Source: Lymantria dispar
Lineage: Eukaryota > Arthropoda > Insecta > Lepidoptera > Erebidae
Reading direction: 5' to 3'
Assembly: GCA_032191425.1 (NCBI GenBank)
Contig: CM063448.1
Span: 31,968,908 to 32,032,907, forward strand
Length of the DNA stretch: 64,000 nucleotides
Shown: positions 54,773 through 64,000 of the stretch, piece by piece
How positions within the stretch are numbered: position 1 is the stretch's first letter
How the letters are laid out: each line of letters begins with the position of its first letter
The notes under the pieces: generated by a model
Told to the model about the DNA's origin: nothing
Seen by the model: the letters and a program-made list of their open reading frames with translations, nothing else
Database searches by the model: none
Position numbers and translations under genes: made by a program

Positions 54773-55049
54773 ATGGGGATACAATACATAGAGTATGTTA
54801 CTTGTTAATAATGTTGTTTTTCAGTAGTAAAAGAGTTTTTAAAATCTATCAAATTCCAACGGTTTCACCTGCGTAATTCCCGATTCCGTCGGTTACAGTG
54901 ATAAAATATAGACAATGTTTCACACTGATAAATTTAACATTCCATCGATGATAGAAGTAAAATCGGTTTTGTGGTTTAGTCTGGCAAGAGTAAACTAACT
55001 CACGTTCGTATCTATAGCATTAGATATATTGATCAGCCTAGCAATAAAA

Positions 55050-55200
55050 TATGTTATTAATAAAACTATTTTTACGGGTTTTATCGCGTTTCTATTTGAT
55101 TTTTGATTGCTCGATGTTTCGAACACTACAGCGTTCATGGTCTCAATGCAGACTAAGATGTCTCACGACCAACAAGTCATCGTTATTACAGAGATTTATG
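55050..55200 (+). repeat. Repeat D copy
   Basis: TTTACGGGTTTTATCGCG to CAACAAGTCATCGTTATTAC. Confidence 0.6.
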
Positions 55201-55754
55201 TGCGTAAAAATAGTTTTAATCATAATTTGTGATATTCGCTTAAACACTAGAAATCAAATCAATAAAATATGTTTAAAAACATTTTGTTCTCTCAATTTCC
55301 TAGCAGTTACTCTATTAATTTAATTTGTGTATTTAAACGACAGACAAGAGACATCGTTGTCTTGCTTAAGTCATATACTTTAACACCGTGATACGCCTTG
55401 AGTGAAATACTCCATCCAATTTCACTTTAATAGGGTAACTTTTTATCTACATTAGTTTTGGCTATAAGTTTTAGGCCTTTTAGGTCTCAAAATGGTGTTA
55501 GAGAATATGTTAAGTCCAATTAACTGCGTTTCATTGCATTGATATTTTTTAATCATGGACGTCTGTTCCGTCAGTCAAATTTCATATATCTGATAAAGAA
55601 GTTTGAAAAAGAAGTTAACATATTCCTAAGCAGTAAATATTAGTCTTATTTATAAACTCATCTCAATTTGAACCTCTTATAGGTTTGGTGAAATATTCTA
55701 TAAATGCTGCTTAAATGTCATTTCAAATTAAGGAGCGTTTATTATGGATGCTAT

Positions 55755-55892
55755 TGGAAGCCTCCTCTATAATTAAAGGGAAATCGACCTACTACTGGCA
55801 TACCAATCCGTCTAACCAGTATGGTCGCTAGTCAGACCTATTGTTCCAGGGTTCTATTTCAAGTTTTTCTTCTCTTGCATAGGTATTATACC
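55755..55892 (-). repeat. SINE-A 3' half
   Basis: GGAAGCCTCCTCTATAATT to CTTGCATAGGTATTATACC, with a small internal duplication of the CCAACCAG region. Confidence 0.6.
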
Positions 55893-56261
55893 CTATGCTA
55901 AGAAATAAACAAATCGAAAATGGGGATTACTACTTGTAATGATAGGTTGGACCGTCAGCAAAACAAAATTGTCAGCTAGATGATATGTTTTTAAAATAGA
56001 GCTTTCTTGTTTGATAATAAATAGTAAACGAGATATATAAAAAGCCAACAAATGGTAATCGAAATCGCGAAGAAATCGTGGGCTCAAAATTTTTCTAGAA
56101 TATATAAAAAGTAACACCGAATGCACAATTAAAATATTATATTGAATGATGGTTGAAATTCTTTATGCGAGTCCGATCCACTCTAGGTCGCTTTTTAGTA
56201 CGTATAGGTTTTTTGAGAAGAAAAATAGCTCAAGTTATCCCTTAAATAGGCAGTTGGTTGT

Positions 56262-56450
56262 AAAATATTCTCAATATCGGTTCAGCCGTTTTGAAGATTA
56301 CTCGGAATAAACAGACGGATAGACAATTTTTTTTAATCTGGTTTTTAGGCATGAATATCGTGCAAACAACCTTGTGAGCATGAAAAAAGCCCTACTATTT
56401 TGAGATTAGAAACGGACACTTTATTTATTTATATAATATATATTTGATTT
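56262..56450 (-). repeat. H1-related fragment
   Basis: TCAGCCGTTTTGAAGATTAC and TGTGAGCATGAAAAAAGCCC. Confidence 0.5.
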
Positions 56451-57524
56451 AAGGACTTTGGAGACGGCTTTATAAAATAATTCTCTACTTGAGTCCCACC
56501 ATAGTGAAATGTAAACTTTTACTTTTATCAGCTAGCTAAGTAGTTACTTGTAGTAACTACTTTAACAATATCGCATTGTTCCCTTATAAACCGCATTGTT
56601 ACTGCAAAAAAAGTCTTATTGCGCTGCAATCTTGCGACTTCCTAGTCGCTTTGCAGCTATTGTTCCGATTAACTAAGATCGTTTTTCTCCATTACGACTT
56701 GCACCTGTGTAATGGTTTGGAAATATGTGGACGTTTCTGAGCGATTTTCTTTTCTCTCATATTTTATTTGTATCTTTTTGCGAGTACTTTGTAATTTACT
56801 TATTTCTTTTTAAACTTTTTATTTTTAAGGATGAAATAGATAAAAGACCTGGTTTCTTTTTTAAATTTAAGTAAACCCAAATATAAAACCTATAAGCAAT
56901 CCAGGATATTGTCTCGTACCTTCGAACTCAATCATTAGAGTACCTTCTTGGTACAATCATAGATAGGTTTTTAAAAATTACGTCATAGATATTTCTGAAA
57001 ATAAAGCAAATATTCTTTATGCGCTAAGATCCCCTATGGTAGCTAACAAAAATAACTGATAGCTATATTCTGAGACTGATGAATATGCAGTTCTTAAATA
57101 CAATTATGAATAAAAATTGTACCTAAAAACCATCTCGATCACATCGGCTTTCAAACCAAAAAAAGTCACATCCTAATCGGTCTATTTATTTAGGAGCTAC
57201 AATGGCATAGACAGACGCATCGGTACACAGACATATCAACACGCAGATACAGACACGTGAAACATGCTTCTTTGCGATTGGAGTAAAAAAAAATAGCAAT
57301 AAAAATAAAAAATACAGCTAAAAACTAAAAATCGAATTCTGGAAATCGATTATACCGCTACCTACTCGTATACCTGTTAGTACGCACTTAACGCATCGCT
57401 TCAATGATCTAAAATCTTCTAAAATCTTAGCTTTGGTGCTTTACTAATGAAAACAGTTTCGGGGGTGGTTCATCGGTATCAAAGTCTATAACCGATAAAA
57501 AATTTTTTTTATTTTATTTACATA

Positions 57525-57880
57525 CTAGCTACCCGCCGTTTCAGTCGCTTTGTGATATTACGGTACGTGATTGCAGTCCATGAGGCCTCGGGTTCGATTC
57601 CCAGTCCGAGTAAAATTTTATAGGCTTTTTCTGATAGGAAAAACAGCCTAAGCTACTCCTTATATAGACAGGCACCTGGAAGTAAAATATTATTGATATC
57701 GGGCCAGCCATTGGAAAGATTACCCAGAACAAACAGACTGACTGTCTGACAGACAGAGAGAAAAAAAATGTAAAAGTGGTATTTCGCGATATGTATCTTA
57801 TAAATAACCACGCGAGAATGAAAAAAACGTATTATTTTGAAATTACAAACAGATACTTTAATTTTATTTATTTGTATAGA
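57525..57880 (-). mobile_element. H1-related copy with a tRNA-like insert
   Basis: CTAGCTACCCGCCG to TTATTTGTATAGA; the interior holds a B-box-like GGGTTCGATTCCC near 57590. Confidence 0.5.
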
Positions 57881-58233
57881 TGTAAAACGTAAAAAGTCAC
57901 ACAAATAAACAAAATCTTTTCGACATGCCCAATTTGGTAAGGGTCAAAGCCTTACAGCGGCGCATATTAAACATTCGTCTCCGTGTCCTGTTCTGAATAC
58001 AGAAATATCTATTATCTTACCAGATGGAATTATAGTCAGTTAGGTTACTTACGTGAAGCATCTATGACCATATGTGAGGTATTTGCATTTATTACGTAAG
58101 CGAATGGTGATGAATCACGTGTCTTAATATTATTGCATCGATCCATTGAATTTTGTCATAAATTCAATATTTTTATCGATGCTGACTGTTGGATGAAAGT
58201 CTACTCAACAATATAATTGCGCAGAGACAGTTC

Positions 58234-58475
58234 ATACTCATCATCATCCAGCTTTTATCCCAATTCAGCTCGAGCTTCCTCCACAATAGGAGGGCAATTG
58301 ATCTACTTATATTATGCTGGTCAGACGTCTTAATATAGGGTTTAATTTCAAGTTTTTCTTCTCTGACATAGATTGTATATGCATATTATTATCCCTTAGT
58401 CGTATTTTATGACATACACGGGCATGAGAGGGGGGTGGTGAATTGTATTCTTAATCTGTCAACGCACGAAAAATC
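58234..58475 (-). repeat. SINE-A copy
   Basis: ACTCATCATCATCCAGC to CTGTCAACGCACG. Confidence 0.8.
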
Positions 58476-58494
58476 ACAATTACTTAAAGTTAAT

Positions 58495-58615
58495 GCAATA
58501 TATAATCATCTTTCATCGTATATATTGCGAAAGTTTTGGTAATAGTTTGGTAACCGGCCGCCTGCCTGACGTCAACCGTAAAGAATATAATTGTTGATCA
58601 GACGGTATTACATGT
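58495..58615 (-). repeat. Repeat E copy
   Basis: ATATATTGCGAAAGTTTTGG, GGCCGCCTGCCTGACGTC. Confidence 0.5.
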
Positions 58616-60005
58616 CCATTTTAATGTAAAGCTCTTAGTTGTTATTAGTTAATATACATAATAAATTAAGAATGAATGTATTTCCTACAACATTAAGATA
58701 AATAATTGCATATATGTTTATCATATGTTATGCTACAAAAACTAGTAATGTTATGTAAGTTCTATTAGAAGTATCGCGTGAGTGTAGTACGAAAAATAAC
58801 AGTCACGTTCGTTGAACTTAGTGGGTACTTTAATACTTTTGATATAAGATTTAGTGTCATATTACCTTGTTTATATTTTGAATTACTTGTCATCCCCATC
58901 AGCTTATTAAAGTCCACTGCCGGAACTGCCGACAGGAGCGAATATATTGTCATAATCGTCACAATTGATAAGCGAATTGGCGTTCGCAGGTGGTGTTCTA
59001 AGCTGTCCAAATCCAATTATTGCCTATTATTCTAATTATGCCTTATTAGATCTTTATGATTCCCATGGGGAAGCAAAGAGTGGTGCCACATTGTGTTCTT
59101 CATCCGTTACCACACCGGCAGTTTATTTTTTATTTAACTAAACCCCATAGACTGGTTTCAAGAACATTTAAACAAAGTCTATTATTCACTTAAATTGCCG
59201 GCAGTACGACAAGTGCGTACTTTTCGACTAGTCCGTCGCCGATAGCGCGAAGACGATAGACTAATTCGTGTCGTCGAGAGATGGTATCCGAAAGAGTAAT
59301 CCGCCAAGCTGGCTACTAATGTCAAGGAATCGATACTAGTGGTCGGTCCAATGGTAATACGTTAGTTTACATGGTCGCGTGCCGCCCTTTCGTTGCCTAG
59401 AGTCTAGAGAATCCTGCCAAAAAGAAGTAATACCTTAGTAACGCAATGGCTACACTACAAAAGATTTATTTTGGGTTCTTTGTCAAAACGTAGAAGTACG
59501 TAATACAGCATTGTCATTTAAAATTCACTACACTCTACACTTTACCACTTCTTCTGTAATAAAAATACATAAAATGTCATCAAATTTATTCAGCACAAAA
59601 TCTTTAACCTCTGAAATATTGAATAATATAAGACTATCACATGACGTTTTCACATTCGCGCCAAAACTCGTCCTTTTAAATAAAAGAATTTCACAAACAA
59701 GATGACCCGCCCCTATTTATTATGTACTCAAACCACGGAAGCACATTATTTTTACGCGACAAAAATATCCAGAATGTTCAAAGCGATTCGTGATCGCTCA
59801 AATAAACTGTACTTATTGCTTCGTTTACAAGTTTGTTTCTATTGTACTTTAAAATATACTGTTTCATAAACCTTCTAATAAAGAGGAATATTATCATACT
59901 TTGTACTTTTTGAGCGCGATTTTGTTGTTATCGGGTTTCAGTTTTTTTTATTTTATTTGTTATTATTAATGTCATATTATTATATACCCACATTTTAATT
60001 GTATG
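58616..60005. other. Mostly unassigned DNA
   Basis: SINE-A head remnant near 59057-59110 (TTCATCCGTTACCACACCGG) and a decayed SINE-B; no coding sequence supported. Confidence 0.4.
59215..59425 (+). repeat. SINE-B copy, diverged
   Basis: TCCGTCGCCGATAGCGCG, GTGGTCGGTCCAATGG and CGCGTGCCGCCCTTTCG are recognisable. Confidence 0.6.
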
Positions 60006-60182
60006 TGGTCATGGAGTAAGAATACAAAGCACTATTCCCCTCTTGTAAAAGTAAAAGAAAACTAAGGGATATAATATATAGATAATATTGATGCATTAGA
60101 AGGAAACCCTATGCCAACACGTCTGACCAGTGCAGGTTAAAGCCCAATAGTAGCCCATGTACGAGCTGTGATGATGATGATA
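60006..60182 (+). repeat. SINE-A copy, shortened
   Basis: GGTCATGGAGTAAGAATAC to GCTGTGATGATGATGAT. Confidence 0.75.
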
Positions 60183-60402
60183 CCCTCATGACCAGCTTTT
60201 TAGTTGGGTGAAATAGGATAAAAATATTTAACACTGTGAAGTCGGGTCTTCTTATTTAGGGTGTGTGTAGACAAAGTCCAAAGTCGGACACAAGCCTCGT
60301 CCGCAAGGGGAAACTAATAGACATTTTATGGGATAATGATCATACGGCTTTTGGTTTGATTTCAAGATTTCTTCGCTTTATATTCATATTAACCTTTTTT
60401 CC

Positions 60403-60600
60403 GTAGTTACGGAGTAAGAATACAATTAAGAACGGCTAAGGGATATATGCAGGTAACATCGTTGTAAGGGAATGAAAACAAACTTGATTCAGAACTTTAT
60501 TACGACACATCTGACCAGCGTGGAATAGCAGTCGATTCCCTTTTCATTATGGAGTAGGTCTGAGCCCAACAGGGGGATTTATAGGCTGAGATGAAGCTTT
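60403..60600 (+). repeat. SINE-A copy, diverged
   Basis: AGTTACGGAGTAAGAATAC to GGCTGAGATGAAG. Confidence 0.65.
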
Positions 60601-61027
60601 TTTTTACAAGACAAGATGAGGCAGAAACATTTTGATCAATGATTCACATCACGCAGATTTATTCCTATATGTACAGACAAAAAGAGATGAGAAGCATATG
60701 CTTTTGAATTTACCATTTAAAACCATTGTTGACCCAATAAAAACGTAATGTTGAAATAGAACATATAATCAGGACAATATCAGGCTGTTTAAAACAATCG
60801 ATTTTGTTACCTTAAAATAGTAATTGCTTGCCGTGTCTTTAGTCATTATGTAGTAATGTAGCTTAGAAAATTACTAGCCCAACGGTCGAAGTATCGAGAT
60901 GATCTGTCTTGATATGAGAGAAAGCAAGGTGAAATTATTGCGAGGATTAACGTATTGGCCGGTCGTGGAATCTTTGCAGGCAGTAAAATGTAGGCGCCAT
61001 TTGTAACATTCTATTAATTATAAGTAA

Positions 61028-62283
61028 CTAGCAGCCCGCCCTCGCTTCGCTTCGTTTTTAGACACCTTACCCGCCTAGTTCCCTTAGAAGGTAAAATTGA
61101 CAAATGCTCTTTATTCAGTTTTACTGAAGAGTATTTTCCGTGTGATGACGGAATAAGAATACAATTCACCACCCCCACTCCTACCCGTGGCTGTCATAGG
61201 AGACGACTAAGAGATTATAATATGCATACAACATCTATGCAAGAAAAGAAAAGCTCGAAACTAAAACCTATGGCAACACGTCTGACCCGCGTAGGTCATT
61301 TTTCCTCTCATAATGGAGGAGGCTCGAGCCCAACAGTAGGATGTATAAGGGTTGAAATGATGAACGAAGAGTCCTCCTCATACAACCTTTGCTACTGCGG
61401 TTCACCTCTTAGGTGTTGAATTCCAAAATATCCTTTCTTAATGGGTCACTACGTCACAAAATAAAATTACGGTCAAAATTGCATGTTTATAGCTTCAGTA
61501 GTTTCAGCTCGGCGTTAATGTCGCCCAACTTCTTCATACCTATTTACCCCTACCCTTCGAGGGTGCAAATTAAGATATGCTGAAAATCGTGTTTATTTAT
61601 TTTTATTAAATAGTATTTGTGGAGAATTTGATGAAAATCGATGTAGATTTTTTTCTCCGTATATAAATTTTGTTATTGCGGTTTACCCCCTAGGGGTTGA
61701 ATTTCAAAAAATCCTGTTTTAGTGGGTTTCTACTTCACGCAAAGTAACTAATTTCAAAAGTTCATATTTCTGGCTACAATAGTTTCGGCTTTGTGATAAC
61801 TCAGTAAACTGATATCTTTCTACCTATTTTACACCCTTAGAGGATGAAAATGGACAAACGCTGAAACACGTGTTTAATTATTTTTATTAAACAGTATTTG
61901 TGCTTAATTTGAAGACAGTAGCTAAAGATTTTTTTCTTTCCATACAAACTTTACCGTTGCATTTCACCCCCTTAGGGGTGGAATTTCAAGAAAATTTTTC
62001 TTAGTGTGTGCCTACGTCACAAAATAAAACTACGGTCCAAATTTCATTTTTCTAGCTTCAGTAGCTTCGGCTCATCCTGTTCCTTTATTTGTGCATTATT
62101 GTTAACGCCCCCGCAACACCCCTTGCAGGTGGAATTTCGTAAAAACCGTTCTTAGCTGACCTATACTCAACAAAAGGAATATTTCTGCCAAATTTCAAGT
62201 CTGTACGCCTTATGGTTCCAGAGATATGGTGATGAGTCAATATATCGCTCGCAAAACCCGCCTCTCCTATATATATATATAGA
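61028..62283 (-). mobile_element. Helitron-like composite with tandem units
   Basis: The ends fit H1-like rules: sense 5' TCTATATATATATATAGG, 3' GAGGGCGGGCTGCTAG. The interior holds four or five degenerate units of about 290 bp around CCCTAGGGGTTGAATTTCAA, and a nested SINE-A (61137-61367). Confidence 0.45.
61137..61367 (+). repeat. SINE-A copy inside a Helitron-like element
   Basis: TCCGTGTGATGACGGAATAAG to GTTGAAATGATGAACG. Confidence 0.8.
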
Positions 62284-62388
62284 TTTTGTTAACCCGTCAT
62301 TTTGTTGATAGAGGATGGTTGAATCTCATCAGCCATGCCTGTGAATATTTTTGCTGCCTACCCTCCAATCGTTAATATTATTACTAAA

Positions 62389-62685
62389 TCTATACCAATA
62401 AATAAAATTGGAGTGTCTGTTTGTAATGTCAAAATAATAGGCTTTTTTCATGCTCACACGATTATTTGCACGACACCTATGCCTAAAATACAGATTAAAA
62501 AAGTTTTGTCTGTCTGTCTGTCTGTTTGTTCCGGATAATCTTCAAAACGGCTGGACCGATTTCAAAAATTCTTTCACCAATGGAAAGATATAACTAGGCT
62601 ATATTTTTTCCCGGTATGCCCACGGGAACGGGAACTACGCGGGTAAAACGACTAAAACTGAAGCGAAGCGAGGGCGAGTTGCTAG
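62389..62685 (+). mobile_element. H1 copy
   Basis: TCTATACCAATAAATAAAAT to GCGAGTTGCTAG. Confidence 0.7.
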
Positions 62686-62729
62686 TCGGTAATAAAACGA
62701 TAATGATTTATTCTTTTTGAATTGCTGTA

Positions 62730-62837
62730 TCTATGCATAAATGTTATATGAATATTAAATCCCTTATTCGTCTTTTACGACATACACGGGCAAGATAGGG
62801 AGTGGTGAATTGGAGTCTCATTTCGTTACCACACGGA
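62730..62837 (-). repeat. SINE-A head half
   Basis: TATGCATAAATGTTATATG to GTTACCACACGG. Confidence 0.65.
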
Positions 62838-62849
62838 ATTAAAATTGAT

Positions 62850-62886
62850 CAATAGTAATTGGGATAAGAGGAGAATGATGATAATA
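62850..62886 (+). repeat. Repeat E tail
   Basis: AGTAATTGGGATAAGAGG then GATGATAAT. Confidence 0.4.
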
Positions 62887-63234
62887 AAGCGGTATGTATT
62901 AAATTTCGAAAGTCTATTAAATGATTATAGACATATTATTTAATATGCTAGTCCTATAAACACCTTCTTACCTTACTTCCTACACCATAAAAACTGTGAC
63001 TTGAATAACGTAAGTTATGTATACGTTGATACGGAAGCGTTAAATTGAGCAGACCATTAGACGGTGAACTTAATTGTCTTGAGGGTAATTAAATTATAAT
63101 AATTGTATCTATATGTATATTAACTGGATCCTTACGTTTAATAGTATTCTGACTAATATTATACTATTTTTTTATTTTATTTTTTTTTTTAATATTAAAC
63201 TTGAAAGAATACAGTAACTAACGACCACAATAGA

Positions 63235-63396
63235 ATTATAATTAGAAATAAAACTATTTTTAAGGATTTTATCACGTTTTTAATAGATTTTTGATTGTCC
63301 GGCGTTTCGAACACTTTACAACGTTCATGATTACGGGAGGACTAAGGTGTTTCACGTCCAACAACTCATCGTTATTACAAAGATTTATGTATATTT
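63235..63396 (+). repeat. Repeat D copy
   Basis: TTTAAGGATTTTATCACG to CAACTCATCGTTATTAC. Confidence 0.6.
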
Positions 63397-63399
63397 TTT

Positions 63400-63596
63400 T
63401 TCCCGTGTGGTGACGGTGTAAGAATACAATTGACCACTCCCTTTTCTACTCGTGGATATCGTAAAAGACGACTAAGGGATATAATATACATATTGCATGC
63501 AGAGAAGGAAAACTCGAAATAAAACCTAATAGCCCTCCTATTAAGTAGGAGGCTCGAGCCCAGCAGTGGGATGTATATGAGCCGAAATGAATGAAT
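63400..63596 (+). repeat. SINE-A copy
   Basis: CCGTGTGGTGACGGTGTAAG to AGCCGAAATGAATGA; directly follows a repeat D copy. Confidence 0.8.
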
Positions 63597-63816
63597 TAAA
63601 TGTATATCTACCTGAATTAGTTATTAAATTCTGATCCACATTATGATATTTATTGCCAGTACAAATAGAAAATTATTATATATGAAAAAATTATAGTATC
63701 TTTGATCAGTAATTATTAAACATTGATTTTGTAGTAACTGTTATATTATGACAATTTATTAATTTCAACCTAACAAATCTAATATACTACCACCGCATCG
63801 GAATGCGGCCTAGATC

Positions 63817-64000
63817 TGTGGGCCTACCCTTGAAATCAATTATAATTTCGAATCCGATTCAATTCCAATCTCACCAAACTTATATTTGGTACTTTTAAAC
63901 AAAATCGAGAATGAATTCTTTACATTTGCCGTTGTTATTTTCACCAAATGTGCAGTATTTTATAACTTTAAATTAATAAAGTTATCGAACTCAATCACCA
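63817..64000 (-). mobile_element. Foldback element F, copy 2 (cut by window end)
   Basis: The reverse complement matches 7925-8115, including CCAAATATAAGTTTGGT and the GGTGAAAATAACAACG stretch. Confidence 0.7.

Larger units (their letters stand above)
55201..57524. other. Mostly unassigned AT-rich DNA
   Basis: Holds a SINE-A half (55755) and an H1-related fragment (56262); otherwise nothing supported. Confidence 0.4.

Noticed and set aside
58765..59016. 83-codon frame (-) with a signal-peptide-like stretch (IYSLLSAVPAVDFNKLMG), lipocalin-like at a glance
   Set aside because: The Gly-x-Trp motif expected next is absent (LMGMTS), no clear splice donor or neighbouring exon was found, and the opposite strand is equally open.

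Overview
The window looks like nuclear DNA from a moth or butterfly (Lepidoptera). It is AT-rich, its genes have short exons with GT..AG introns, and it is packed with short interspersed repeats, Helitron-like elements ending in CTAG and small DNA transposons. No bacterial-type operons, CRISPR arrays or real RNA genes are visible. The lepidopteran assignment rests on the general style of the repeats and on protein similarity, not on a database match.

Genes. (1) 682-7068, + strand: the C-terminal half of the V-ATPase 116-kDa subunit a, in seven exons; earlier exons lie outside the window. (2) 10679-24989, - strand: a complete TTC21B/IFT139 gene in 11 exons, 1311 codons, encoding a TPR protein of the ciliary intraflagellar transport complex A. 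(3) 25002-26435, - strand: a complete three-exon NATD1-like GNAT acetyltransferase of 112 residues. Genes 1 and 2 converge on a 3.6-kb spacer that holds an intact mariner transposon (8200-9493). Genes 2 and 3 are on the same strand, only 12 nt separate the NATD1 stop from the TTC21B start, and the two reading frames are in phase. This suggests a dicistronic transcript, or a TTC21B promoter inside NATD1. (4) 36619-36720, + strand: a likely first coding exon starting Met-Gly-Gln-Cys (a myristoylation-type N-terminus) with a strong splice donor. Its gene is not recognised and its next exon is not in view.

Repeats. From about 26.5 kb to the end the window is almost gene-free. The main families, named here by letter, are: SINE-A (about 240 bp, more than 35 copies, ending in a GATGAT tail shared with an RTE-type LINE); SINE-B (GC-rich, sharing its 3' end with an R1-clade LINE); SINE-C (tRNA-derived); repeats D, E, F and G; two Helitron-like families; a 394-bp terminal-inverted-repeat element present five times with 8-bp target duplications; several single hAT-like elements; and one pogo/Tigger-like element. 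Many insertions are nested and keep readable target-site duplications, so their relative ages can be ordered.

The three recognised genes have unrelated roles: proton pumping, ciliary transport and acetyl transfer. Only the NATD1-TTC21B arrangement suggests a functional link, probably at the level of expression.
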